64,000 nucleotides of DNA from Actinomadura coerulea (GCF_014208105.1 NZ_JACHMQ010000001.1:6262001-6326000); one strand, 5' to 3'; positions 44,461-51,052 are shown, counted from the first letter of the stretch. Notes: a model not told the origin generated them from the sequence alone. A program made the numbers and translations.

Positions 44461-44759
44461 CCGCGGCACCGGTCCGGTTCGACCGGTCCCCTAAGAGGGG
44501 GGACCGGACCGGACCGGTCCCGGATGTGGTTCCGACCGGTTCCAAGACCACTCAAGACCAGTCAGGACCGGTCGTCTCCCAGGACGTGGAGAACGACCTA
44601 CGGCAGGCCGTCGAGCGCCGCCTTGCCGAGCGTCTCGCGGACGCTCGCCGGCGCCGTGCGCTACGGGAGCGCGCACGGGCCGAGAAGGCCGAGCGCCGGA
44701 CCGCAGGACTCAAGAGCAGGCACGCGCGCAAGGCCGCGCGAGAGAGGAACCGATCATGA
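44457..44759 (+). CDS. Small basic satellite protein overlying repeats
   Basis: This is 100 residues from a GTG overlapping the helicase stop (GTGA). The N-terminal 40 residues are low complexity (RSPKRGDRTGPVPDVVPTGSK) because the DNA consists of ACCGGT-type repeats. The rest is a highly charged helix (LRQAVERRLAERLADARRRRALRERAR). The function is unknown; the basic helix could bind DNA or the helicase. Stop and next ATG overlap. Confidence 0.65.
   Translation: MTAAPVRFDRSPKRGDRTGPVPDVVPTGSKTTQDQSGPVVSQDVENDLRQAVERRLAERLADARRRRALRERARAEKAERRTAGLKSRHARKAARERNRS
44465..44575 (+). repeat. ACCGGT repeat cluster, candidate origin
   Basis: Five ACCGGT hexamers lie at 44468, 44482, 44513, 44535 and 44567, together with GGACCGGACC runs. 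CCGGTCCCC/GGGGACCGG (44483-44491 and 44499-44507) can form a hairpin. The cluster directly follows the replicative ATPase gene, where satellite and plasmid origins often lie. No replication data support this; it is a candidate only. Confidence 0.5.
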
Positions 44760-44932
44760 CCGAACGCGACCCGTTCGCCGTCCTCGCCGAGCACCTCGGC
44801 ATCACGCCGGAGGAGGTCGGCGCCATGGGCCGAGACGACCTCGCCCGCATCCGAACGGCCACGCTCGCCGAGCGCGACCAGATCACGGCCGAGCTGCGCG
44901 AGTACGGCATCACCCCCGGGGAGGGCTCGTGA
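44756..44932 (+). CDS. 58-residue hypothetical satellite protein
   Basis: The sequence (FAVLAEHLGITPEEVGAMGRDDLARIRTATLAERDQITAEL) forms a compact set of predicted helices, resembling small DNA- or protein-binding helical bundles. It overlaps the gene before (ATGA) and after (GTGA). The tight coupling in a run of real genes supports coding. No function is recognised. Confidence 0.65.
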   Translation: MTERDPFAVLAEHLGITPEEVGAMGRDDLARIRTATLAERDQITAELREYGITPGEGS

Positions 44933-45675
44933 TCGAGTTCCGAGACCTCGCGCTGCGCATCGTCCGCCGCAACGAGGCGCACCTGTGCAACGACGGGGCC
45001 GACGTCCAGACGGCGCGGGCCGTCGAGCGGCTGGAGCGGTTCCACCGGACGACTCCGCTCACCCCGGTCCGGGACACGGCCGTCGACCTCGCCGGGTTCG
45101 GGTCGGCGCCCGTCTACTTCGCCGGCGGCGACGAGCAGTACCTCCTGCTGTCCGAGGTCGCCGAGGCGCTCGGCGTGCCGGTGTGGGAGGCGTGCCGGTG
45201 GGCGCGCGAGGAGTGGCTACGGGCCGTCGAGGAGCAGCGCCAGGCCGACGAGGAGCGCGGGGACGACCGCCTCGGGTGGGAGTGCCTGCGCGACTACTGC
45301 GACCTTCACCTGGACTTCGTCGCCGACGACCCCGAGGCCGCGCCGGACGCCGACGGCCGCCGCTGGGCGAGCTACGGGGACTGGCTGATCTCCACCGACC
45401 GCGTCCCCGCGTTCATTCTCGACAGCCCGTGGCGGGCGGAGTTCCTCCGCAACTGCCGGGGCCTGTTCGCGCACGCCGCGACGAAGTCCGGTCTGGCCGA
45501 CCTGCTCGACGGCGTCCAGACCTACCGGCAACCGCCCTGGGACGGCCCGGCCGAGCCGACCGGGGAGACGCTCGGCGACCGGTTCCGCCGCCGCGCCGAG
45601 GTGATCGACGAGGCCGACGCGATCGAGCAGGCCCGCCGCGGACCCGTGCTCGACGACGACCAGGAGGAGCTTTGA
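44929..45675 (+). CDS. 248-residue hypothetical satellite protein
   Basis: I do not recognise this protein. From its GTG it is acidic and Trp-rich, with a helix-turn-helix-like stretch (LLLSEVAEALGVPVWEACRWAREEWL near residues 67-92), CLRDYCDLHLDFVADDPEAAP and a disordered acidic end. It is the longest unknown of the element and sits between replication and packaging genes, so control of replication or helper takeover is possible. Both ends overlap neighbours. Confidence 0.7.
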   Translation: MIEFRDLALRIVRRNEAHLCNDGADVQTARAVERLERFHRTTPLTPVRDTAVDLAGFGSAPVYFAGGDEQYLLLSEVAEALGVPVWEACRWAREEWLRAVEEQRQADEERGDDRLGWECLRDYCDLHLDFVADDPEAAPDADGRRWASYGDWLISTDRVPAFILDSPWRAEFLRNCRGLFAHAATKSGLADLLDGVQTYRQPPWDGPAEPTGETLGDRFRRRAEVIDEADAIEQARRGPVLDDDQEEL

Positions 45676-45914
45676 CCGGCCCTGACGACCTGCGCGCCGC
45701 GCTCGGCCGCCTGACGTCCGCCGAGCGGCAGACGCTCGCCGTCCGGTGGGGAGAGAACGCGCGCAAGTGGGCGGGGACCTCGCCGCACCTCGGCCGCGTG
45801 TGGGAACTCCTCGCCGCCCAGGTGGCCGACGTCGACCGAATGGAGCGGGCACGGCGCGCGGCCGGCGGGGACGCGCCCCACACCATGCGCCAGGCCAAGA
45901 CCCCGAGGAAATGA
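45672..45914 (+). CDS. 80-residue hypothetical satellite protein, TTG start
   Basis: The TTG overlaps the previous stop (TTGA) with GGAGG 4 bases upstream. The product is a short helical protein (LRAALGRLTSAERQTLAVRWGENARKWAGTSPHLGRVWELLAAQV). Similar small helical proteins are common in actinophage early regions. The function is unknown. Confidence 0.65.
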   Translation: MTGPDDLRAALGRLTSAERQTLAVRWGENARKWAGTSPHLGRVWELLAAQVADVDRMERARRAAGGDAPHTMRQAKTPRK

Positions 45915-45966
45915 CCGCCTCGCACGCGCGTGCGAGCGAACGTTCACGAGACAGGAAGGGAACACC

Positions 45967-46677
45967 ATGACCCAGGCCACCACCGACCCGGCCGCCGCCG
46001 CCGAGCAGCTCGAAGCGGACGCGCGGCGACTGATGCAGCAGGCCGGCGAGCGCCGCGCCGAAGCCGAGCGCGCCGAGGCCGAGCAGGCCCGCCGGCGCGC
46101 CGAGGCGACGGACCGCTTCTACGCCGAGCAGCGCACCGCCTACCCCCAGAACGTCGGCCGGATCGACGCCGCGTGGCGCGCGTTCGTCGACGCCGTCCGA
46201 GACGGAGACGGCGCGGCCATCCTCGCCCGGTGGCGGGACTACCGCATCACGCGGCGGCTCGTCACCGACGCCTTCCGCGCGTTCGCGGGCCACGAGCGCG
46301 AGCGGCAGACGGCCGCCATCCGCGCCGAGCGCGAGCGGTGGGGCGCGCTCGTCACCGAGTGCGGCCTGCTCGACACGTGGCCGAGCAGCCAGCGCGGCGC
46401 CGAGTACGCCGAGCGGCTCGCCGCCTACAACAAGGCCCGCGCCGAGGCTCTCGGCCTCTCCGGGTACGACCCGGCCGCGCGGCCCAAGGACGACATCCCC
46501 GAGCCGCCCCGCCTGCCGTCCGGATCGATCGGAGGCCCCGAGCCGCGCGAGGGCGAGAGCTTCGACGCCGCGCTCGGCAAGGCCATGGACATTGTGGAGC
46601 GCGAGGCGGTCGCCGCCCAGCGTGACGAGCGCCGCGCCGCCCTCGCCGCCTACGTCGAGCAGGAGGGAAACCGATGA
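45967..46677 (+). CDS. 236-residue coiled-coil satellite protein
   Basis: The start follows GGAAGGGAACACC. Residues about 8-50 form an Ala/Glu/Arg-rich coiled coil (AAEQLEADARRLMQQAGERR). A helical domain follows with IDAAWRAFVDAVRDGDGAAIL and FRAFAGHERERQTAAIRAER. The rest is charged and probably disordered. There is no enzymatic motif. It could be a scaffold or regulatory factor; I cannot name a family. Its stop overlaps the next ATG. Confidence 0.7.
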   Translation: MTQATTDPAAAAEQLEADARRLMQQAGERRAEAERAEAEQARRRAEATDRFYAEQRTAYPQNVGRIDAAWRAFVDAVRDGDGAAILARWRDYRITRRLVTDAFRAFAGHERERQTAAIRAERERWGALVTECGLLDTWPSSQRGAEYAERLAAYNKARAEALGLSGYDPAARPKDDIPEPPRLPSGSIGGPEPREGESFDAALGKAMDIVEREAVAAQRDERRAALAAYVEQEGNR

Positions 46678-46850
46678 CCGACAAGCCCGACCCGCTGGTC
46701 CCGGCGCTGTCGCCGCCGCTCGATCGACGCCGCGCGATGCTGGAGTCCATCTCGGCCAAGTCCGCCCGTCTCCTCAGCATGAAGACCGACGCCAACGGCA
46801 AGCCCATCGCTCACGCCGACCCGCAGGACGACCCACCGCCCGCGGCCTGA
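46674..46850 (+). CDS. 58-residue hypothetical satellite protein
   Basis: The ATG overlaps the previous stop (ATGA) and AGGAGGG lies upstream. The sequence (LDRRRAMLESISAKSARLLSMKTDANGKPIAHADP) has one basic helix and a flexible acidic end. The function is unknown. A strong hairpin lies 15 bases after its stop. Confidence 0.6.
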   Translation: MTDKPDPLVPALSPPLDRRRAMLESISAKSARLLSMKTDANGKPIAHADPQDDPPPAA

Positions 46851-46864
46851 GCGCAACCCAGACC

Positions 46865-46910
46865 CCGGCCGCGCCCGTTGGGGCCCGCCATGGCAACAGG
46901 GCGCGGCCGG
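46865..46910 (+). terminator. Long hairpin in satellite operon
   Basis: CCGGCCGCGCCC at 46865-46876 pairs perfectly with GGGCGCGGCCGG at 46899-46910. The stem is extended by GTTG/CAAC around a 13-base loop that contains GGGCCC. It separates the early genes from the HNH/terminase group. It could be a terminator, an antitermination target or a replication structure. Confidence 0.65.
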
Positions 46911-46934
46911 TCCCCTCACGAGAGGACCGCACAC

Positions 46935-47102
46935 ATGAACACCGACGACCAGCAGCCGCCCGGGTTCGGGCACGGACTCATCGGCCGCATGACCACGTTC
47001 GGCGCCGAGCCGACCGGGGGTGCCCAAGAAGACCAGGGGGGCCAGGGGGCGCCCGTGGGGGACGACGAGAACGCCGCCCCGGTCGCCGCTGAGGAGTCCT
47101 GA
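46935..47102 (+). CDS. 55-residue acidic hypothetical protein
   Basis: This is a short, acidic, probably disordered product (QQPPGFGHGLIGRMTTFGAEP ... ENAAPVAAEES). The start follows CGAGAGGA, and its stop overlaps the HNH gene ATG (TGATG). The function is unknown. Translation coupling supports it as a real gene. Confidence 0.6.
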   Translation: MNTDDQQPPGFGHGLIGRMTTFGAEPTGGAQEDQGGQGAPVGDDENAAPVAAEES

Positions 47103-47470
47103 TGCCGCGCCGCGGTGGCCTGCGTCCCTGCCCTACCCCCGGCTGCCCAGAGCTGACCCGGGGCGGCCGGTGCGAGGACTGCAAGCACGAGGCCGACCAG
47201 CGGCGCGGCAGCAGCAGCGAACGCGGGTACGGCCGACGCCACCGCGAGCGCTTCCGTACGCGCGTGCTGGCCAAGCATCCCGTGTGCCAGGTGTGCCGAC
47301 AGGCGCCCGCCACCGAGGCCGACCATCACCCGATCGACAGGCGCACGCTCGAACTCCGCGGACTCGACCCGGACGACCCGGTGTACGGCCGTGGTCTGTG
47401 CAAGCCGTGCCACTCGCGCGAGACCGCCAAGCACCAGCCCGGAGGATGGCACGCCGACCAGCAGCAGTGA
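47102..47470 (+). CDS. HNH endonuclease
   Basis: This is 122 residues. It has paired zinc cysteines (CPTPGCPE, CEDCKHE; later CQVCRQAPATEADHHPI and GLCKPCHSRETAKH) and the HNH core HH ... CKPCH. In HK97-type phages an HNH protein adjacent to the terminase is needed for DNA packaging at cos ends. The small-terminase-like gene follows here, so a packaging role is likely. Confidence 0.93.
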   Translation: MPRRGGLRPCPTPGCPELTRGGRCEDCKHEADQRRGSSSERGYGRRHRERFRTRVLAKHPVCQVCRQAPATEADHHPIDRRTLELRGLDPDDPVYGRGLCKPCHSRETAKHQPGGWHADQQQ

Positions 47471-47595
47471 AGGAGCCACCCGCCCCCTGGGGGACCTCCT
47501 CTCGACCGATAGGGGGCGGCAGCCGCCGGGGAGGGCGCTGAGAGGTGCCGCATTGCTCACGACCCCGTTTTTCAGGACCCACAGGAGGTGATCGA

Positions 47596-47994
47596 GTGGA
47601 CGAGATCGAGCAGCCGCCCGCCGCCCCGGCCGGGCTCGGCGAGGCCGGCGCCGCGCTCTGGGCCGACGTCGTGGAGGTGTTCGAGCTGGAGACGGCCGAG
47701 CGCCGGACGCTGGAGCAGGCGTGCCGGACGGCCGACGAGCTGGAGCGCCTCGCCGAGCAGCTGCGCGCCGAGCCGCTCGTCGTCCCGGGCTCCATGGGCC
47801 AGGTCCGCGCGCATCCCCTCCTGGCCGAGGTCCGCGCGCACCGCCTGCTGCTCGGCCGCCTGCTCGACGAGCTGGCGCTTCCGCACGAGGGCGAGGACGC
47901 CGGGAAGACGCCGAGGCAGCGTCAGGCGTCCGAGGCCGCGCGGGTCCGGTGGGACCTGGAGCGCGCGAGGATGGGCCGCGGTGGCGCGGCGTAG
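47596..47994 (+). CDS. Small terminase-like protein (P27/TerS type)
   Basis: This is 132 residues from a GTG with AGGAGGTG upstream. The body is helical (LGEAGAALWADVVEVFELETAERRTLEQACRTADELERLAEQL ... HPLLAEVRAHRLLLGRLLDEL ... TPRQRQASEAARVRW), the pattern of P27-family small terminase subunits. TerS recognises phage DNA for packaging. No large terminase follows, so it would have to redirect a helper phage's packaging motor. Confidence 0.8.
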   Translation: MDEIEQPPAAPAGLGEAGAALWADVVEVFELETAERRTLEQACRTADELERLAEQLRAEPLVVPGSMGQVRAHPLLAEVRAHRLLLGRLLDELALPHEGEDAGKTPRQRQASEAARVRWDLERARMGRGGAA

Positions 47995-48385
47995 GCGCCC
48001 GGCCGCGCCGGTCGTCGAGCGGGACGAGCGCCCCGCGTGGCTGGAGCGCTTCCGCTTCCGCGAGTGGGACACGCCGGCGGACGGGCCGCCGCTCCCTCAC
48101 GACCTGGAGGACTTCGCCGCGTGGCCGTCCCCAGAGGCGCGCAGGGCCGCGATATCGACGGTGGCGGGGCCGAGGTACCACCGCGCGGCGCAACGCTGGG
48201 AGAAGGCCGTCAGGGAGTGGCTCGGCGCGAACGGGATGGCGACGAGGCGCTTCCGCCCGCCGCAGATGACCTATCAGGAGTTCCAGCGGTTCCGCGAGGA
48301 GACCCCGGCGCGCGTCCTGCCCGATCCCCGCGGCCCGTCCGCCCGCTACCGCCTGCCGCGCGGCGTCGCCGACGAGACGACCTAG
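47981..48385 (+). CDS. 134-residue hypothetical protein after TerS
   Basis: The GTG overlaps the end of the terminase-like gene by 14 bases. The product starts with a basic patch (VARRRRPAAPVVERDERPAWL) followed by WLERFRFREWDTPADG, a helical segment (AAQRWEKAVREWLGANG) and MTYQEFQRFREE. No family is recognised. It is encoded where full phages carry the large terminase gene but is far too short. It might be a TerS partner. A strong terminator follows. Confidence 0.68.
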   Translation: MARRRRPAAPVVERDERPAWLERFRFREWDTPADGPPLPHDLEDFAAWPSPEARRAAISTVAGPRYHRAAQRWEKAVREWLGANGMATRRFRPPQMTYQEFQRFREETPARVLPDPRGPSARYRLPRGVADETT

Positions 48386-48395
48386 TCCGGACAGG

Positions 48396-48436
48396 CCACG
48401 ACCCCCAGAGCTGGCGGAGTGCTCCGGGGGTCGTGG
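48396..48436 (+). terminator. Operon-end hairpin
   Basis: CCACGACCCCC at 48396-48406 pairs with GGGGGTCGTGG at 48426-48436, with a small GGAG/CTCC inner pairing. It lies 10 bases after the last gene of the rightward operon and separates it from two leftward genes. Confidence 0.8.
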
Positions 48437-48491
48437 CGTGGAGGACGGCGGCCGGGAGTACGGGGGTGGGCTCGACCGGTCGCCGCCCGGC

Positions 48492-48698
48492 TTAGGTGAC
48501 CTGCTCGGCCACGTACCGGGCAGGGTGCGCGGTCCCGGGCGGCACGGTGACGGTCTCGACGCTTCCCTCTGGCGACCGGACCCGCCATGTGCCGCCGCCC
48601 ATGTCGATCAGGGTCGCCTGGATCCGGCCGTCCATCTCCAGGAACCACACGCCGGCCTCGTCGACGAGCTCGTATTCGCCGACCTCTACCCGGCTCAC
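48492..48698 (-). CDS. 68-residue hypothetical protein
   Basis: The GTG at 48698 overlaps the upstream stop (GTGA). The sequence (VEVGEYELVDEAGVWFLEMDGRIQATLIDMGGGTWRVRSPEGSVE) is a small all-beta domain, typical of little actinomycete accessory genes. The function is unknown. It is paired with the 87-residue gene upstream. Confidence 0.65.
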   Translation of the reverse strand: MSRVEVGEYELVDEAGVWFLEMDGRIQATLIDMGGGTWRVRSPEGSVETVTVPPGTAHPARYVAEQVT

Positions 48699-48958
48699 CG
48701 CAGCCGCCGCACGACGGCCAGGGCGGCGTCGGGGTGACCGGCCTCGGCGAGCGGCCGCCGGTGGCTGTCCCACAACCACAACCGGCCGCCGTCGTCCGGC
48801 CGGGGCGCGCACCGTACCTGCTCGACGCGCCCACCCGTCAGGAGGGCGACATGGAGCACGCCGTCGCGTAGGTCGGCGGCAACGCTGTCGTAGGCGCGCA
48901 CCTGCTGGCCGAGCACGTAGAGGTGCTGATGCGCTTGCTGATGATGGGTCGCGGTCAT
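48695..48958 (-). CDS. 87-residue hypothetical protein
   Basis: This is a short alpha/beta protein (LYVLGQQVRAYDSVAADLRDGVLHVALLTGGRVEQVRC ... LWLWDSHRRPLAEAGHPDAALAVVRRLR). It is translationally coupled to the small beta protein downstream and divergent from the GntR gene, so it may be controlled by it. The function is unknown. Confidence 0.65.
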   Translation of the reverse strand: MTATHHQQAHQHLYVLGQQVRAYDSVAADLRDGVLHVALLTGGRVEQVRCAPRPDDGGRLWLWDSHRRPLAEAGHPDAALAVVRRLR

Positions 48959-48985
48959 CGGGGGTCCCTCCCGTCGCGGACTGTG

Positions 48986-49067
48986 ACGGTTACCGTACGC
49001 CGCCTAGCTACACCTGTACACCTCTTGCACAGGTTAGACACTCCGGACCACACCTAATGAGCATTAG
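48986..49067. promoter_or_regulatory. Operator-rich divergent region before GntR gene
   Basis: Three inverted repeats lie in the gap: ACGGTTACCGT (48986-48996), ACCTGT/ACAGGT (49012-49017 and 49029-49034) and CTAATGAGCATTAG (49054-49067, perfect arms). They are plausible sites for the GntR regulator acting on both directions. Confidence 0.55.
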
Positions 49068-49091
49068 CGCACGTCAAATACCGTTTACGAC

Positions 49092-49349
49092 ATGGCGTAC
49101 GAGTTCCTGGGACCGGAACCGATCTACCGGCAGATAGCCGCGATCCTGCGCGCCCGCATCGCCGATGGCGCCTACCGGCCCGGCTACGCCATCCCCTCCA
49201 CGTCGGCGCTGTGCGAGGAGTTCGGCGTCACGCATCGGACGGTGCGCGCCGCTACCCGCCTGCTGGTCGACGAGGGTCTCCTCGTCGGTGCGGTCGGCCG
49301 CGGGATGTTCGTCTCCCGACCCGAGGACCGGCAGGACGCCGGCGAGTAG
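49092..49349 (+). CDS. Short GntR-family regulator
   Basis: This is 85 residues and consists of little more than the winged helix (PIYRQIAAILRARIADGAYRPGYAIPSTSALCEEFGVTHRTVRAATRLLVDEGLLVGAVGRGMFV). Such short GntR proteins (KorSA-like) repress replication or transfer operons of actinomycete integrative elements. No effector-binding domain follows. It is likely a lysogeny or copy-control repressor of the satellite. Confidence 0.9.
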   Translation: MAYEFLGPEPIYRQIAAILRARIADGAYRPGYAIPSTSALCEEFGVTHRTVRAATRLLVDEGLLVGAVGRGMFVSRPEDRQDAGE

Positions 49350-49370
49350 GCGCGCAGAGACGACGCAGGG

Positions 49371-49413
49371 CCCGACCATGTAGAGCCCGACCTCAACATG
49401 GTCCCGACCATGT
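49371..49413. repeat. CCCGACCATGT repeats after GntR gene
   Basis: CCCGACCATGT occurs at 49371-49381 and 49403-49413, with the inverted ACATGGTC at 49396-49403 between. A weaker GATGGTCCGGGC copy lies near 49428. This is a candidate protein-binding cluster in the convergent gap between the GntR and zinc-ribbon genes. Confidence 0.5.
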
Positions 49414-49460
49414 CCGCGGCGTCGCGAAGATGGTCCGGGCACGGCGCCCCATGGACAGCA

Positions 49461-49496
49461 GAGAGCCCCGCCGGTCGGTGACCTGACGGGGCTCTC
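49461..49496. terminator. Bidirectional terminator
   Basis: GAGAGCCCCG at 49461-49470 pairs with CGGGGCTCTC at 49487-49496. An inner GGTC/GACC stem closes on a 3-base loop. It separates the convergent GntR and zinc-ribbon genes. Confidence 0.8.
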
Positions 49497-49510
49497 GCCT
49501 GTCCGGAGCG

Positions 49511-50149
49511 CTACTCGACGTCGCACCTGCGGACCGTCGCGAGGCAGCGCCGGATCATGTCGCTGATCTCGCGGAGCGCGCGGTCGAACTCCTCCTCGTC
49601 GCCGTTGCGGCACACGTCGGCGAACGCGCGGTGCGCCTCGGCCGCCTGGCGGACGGCCTGGCCGAGGTCGACGTCCCGCACGTCGTCCGCCTCGGCCTCC
49701 AGCATCGCGGCGAGGTCGTCGGCCCGCTGTGCGAGGTCGGCCCGGCGGCGGGCCATGTCGCGGACGTCGGGCGGCTCCCCGTTCGGCCACTCGCCCGGGA
49801 TGGTGCCCGTGACGGGCTGCTCGTCGGCGCGCTGCCTCGCTTCCTCGTCGGCGCGGCGTCCGGCCTCGGTGAAGGGCTCGGCCGTGGGGAACTCGTGGTG
49901 CCGCGAGCAGTCGAACCGCGCCCGGTCGTTCTCGTTGGGCAGGTACTCGTACTCGACGGTCCCGCAGTCCGGGCAGGCCGCGGCGCACGTGAGGCAGGCG
50001 AACACCTGCGCGCCGAGCGCCTCGCCGGCGGGGACGGACCGGGAACCGGCACCGAACGAGGTCCCGCAGGCGACGCACGCGAGGCCGTCGAGCTGGCGCT
50101 CGGTCAGGGCGGACACGTCCGGGATGTGGTGGGTAGGCTTCTGAGCCAT
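49511..50149 (-). CDS. Zinc-ribbon satellite protein
   Basis: This is 212 residues starting MAQKPTHHIPDVSALTERQL. Cysteine pairs CVACGTSFG and CLTCAAACPDCGTVEYEY form a zinc ribbon near residues 25-75. A helical, acidic region follows (ARRRADLAQRADDLAAMLEAEADD). A link to transcription or to helper interference is possible from domain type and position. It is divergent from the ribbon-helix-helix gene, with palindromic operators between. Confidence 0.75.
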   Translation of the reverse strand: MAQKPTHHIPDVSALTERQLDGLACVACGTSFGAGSRSVPAGEALGAQVFACLTCAAACPDCGTVEYEYLPNENDRARFDCSRHHEFPTAEPFTEAGRRADEEARQRADEQPVTGTIPGEWPNGEPPDVRDMARRRADLAQRADDLAAMLEAEADDVRDVDLGQAVRQAAEAHRAFADVCRNGDEEEFDRALREISDMIRRCLATVRRCDVE

Positions 50150-50227
50150 GAGGGGAGGCCCTTCCTCTCTAGGCCCCGGCCGGTGTTGCACCACCGCGTC
50201 CGGGGCTGTCTCGTGTCACCCTCCATA

Positions 50228-50317
50228 GGGTGTCATGACACCCTCACCATAACCTCTCTGTCATGACACCCACAAGCCTCCATGCGCGCCCGTAGGATGC
50301 CGTTCGTCATGACACCC
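50228..50317. promoter_or_regulatory. Three TGTCATGACA-type operators
   Basis: A perfect 16-base palindrome GGGTGTCATGACACCC lies at 50228-50243. Further copies are TGTCATGACACCC at 50259-50271 and CGTCATGACACCC at 50305-50317. They fill the gap between the divergent zinc-ribbon and ribbon-helix-helix genes and are likely bound by the latter. Confidence 0.7.
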
Positions 50318-50334
50318 GCTGGAGAGGGCCGCAG

Positions 50335-50487
50335 ATGCCGGGCAAGGGCACGCCTCGCCGAACGATCCGTGTGAGCGATGAGCAGTGGAAGAAGGCCAAG
50401 GACAAGGCCGAGAAGGAGGGGCGCGACGTCTCCGACGTCATCCGCGACTGCTTGGACGAGTACACAAAGGACGGCCCGAAGAAGTAG
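50335..50487 (+). CDS. Ribbon-helix-helix DNA-binding protein
   Basis: This is 50 residues, a complete small RHH domain: a basic strand (TPRRTIRVSDEQWKKAK) and two helices (DKAEKEGRDVSDVIRDCLDEY). It is the last gene before attR and has operator-like palindromes directly upstream, so autoregulation is likely. It may control recombination genes or the zinc-ribbon gene. Confidence 0.85.
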   Translation: MPGKGTPRRTIRVSDEQWKKAKDKAEKEGRDVSDVIRDCLDEYTKDGPKK

Positions 50488-50514
50488 GGGTGAGCAGGTG
50501 GCGCGGCCGGTCCC

Positions 50515-50539
50515 ATGTAGCAACGCATGTAGCAACGCG
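50515..50539 (+). repeat. Integrase arm-type repeat, right
   Basis: This is an exact 25-base match to 40472-40496: two tandem ATGTAGCAACGC units in the same orientation. It is followed by a cluster of GGTTCAC and GTGAACCT direct and inverted repeats (50560-50620) that may be further integrase or excisionase sites. Confidence 0.75.
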
Positions 50540-50630
50540 GCGACGTTCACTGAGGTCCGGTCAGGTTCACTAAGGGATGTTCCCCCAGGTCGTAGACTCG
50601 CGTGAACCTCGGCGAACCTCTCGCCTAAGG

Positions 50631-50671
50631 CTACGGATCAGAAGGTTAGGGGTTCGAATCCCTTCGGGTGC
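50631..50671 (+). repeat. attR core, 41-bp direct repeat
   Basis: This copies the 3' half of tRNA-Arg from the anticodon loop on. It is followed by A-CCA, which shows that the native tRNA ended with discriminator A and an encoded CCA. It marks the right boundary of the satellite and is not a functional tRNA. Confidence 0.95.
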
Positions 50672-50680
50672 ACCAGCTCA

Positions 50681-50710
50681 GAGGCCCCTTCCAGTCATGG
50701 AAGGGGCCTC
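50681..50710 (+). terminator. Native tRNA-Arg terminator, now displaced
   Basis: GAGGCCCCTTCC and its exact complement form a 12-base stem with a 6-base loop, followed by TT. It lies 9 bases past attR, where it would have ended the intact tRNA-Arg gene before insertion. Confidence 0.82.
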
Positions 50711-51052
50711 TTGCGTGCGCCATGGGAGCAAAGTTGCCGGGATCCATCGGCGTCCCGACCTCGCTCGGCTTCACGGCGTGGGCGTCGGTCACCGGGCCCG
50801 CCGCGGCCCCGTCCGCCAGGCGCTGGCGGTCACGGGGACGCGCCATCGCCCAACAGCCGGGTCCGGTGGGGACTACCCAAGAACGTCGATCGCACGTCAC
50901 GCGTACGCGTCCCGTGAGCCGCCTCCTGCTCCCACCGGTTCGGCCGCTTGGACCTCGGGCACCACGGAGCGCCTGTTGTCGGGACAGCGCGAGCGTACGC
51001 CTTCGGCGGGGGCACTCCGACTCCGGGCAGCTTGGGCGGAGTTACCGTGGGC
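50711..51052. other. Intergenic, no supported gene
   Basis: This is chromosomal flank to the right of attR. Overlapping frames exist but none has a ribosome site or recognisable product. Confidence 0.5.

Larger units (their letters stand above)
40378..50671. mobile_element. 10.3-kb PICI-like phage satellite in tRNA-Arg
   Basis: The element is bounded by the 41-bp att repeats. It carries, in order, integrase and a helix-turn-helix regulator (minus strand), then plus-strand excisionase, DnaB/RepA-like helicase, a chain of small overlapping genes, an HNH nuclease and a small-terminase-like protein. Regulators (GntR, zinc-ribbon, ribbon-helix-helix) lie near attR. No capsid, portal, protease, large terminase, tail or lysis gene is present. 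Integrase, divergent regulators, replication and TerS but no structural genes match phage-inducible chromosomal islands. An integrative plasmid (AICE) is the main alternative, but no TraB translocase is present. Confidence 0.85.

Noticed and set aside
50631..50671. Apparent second tRNA-Arg
   Set aside because: Only the 3' half from the anticodon loop is present; the 5' half is missing. It is the attR copy of the satellite.
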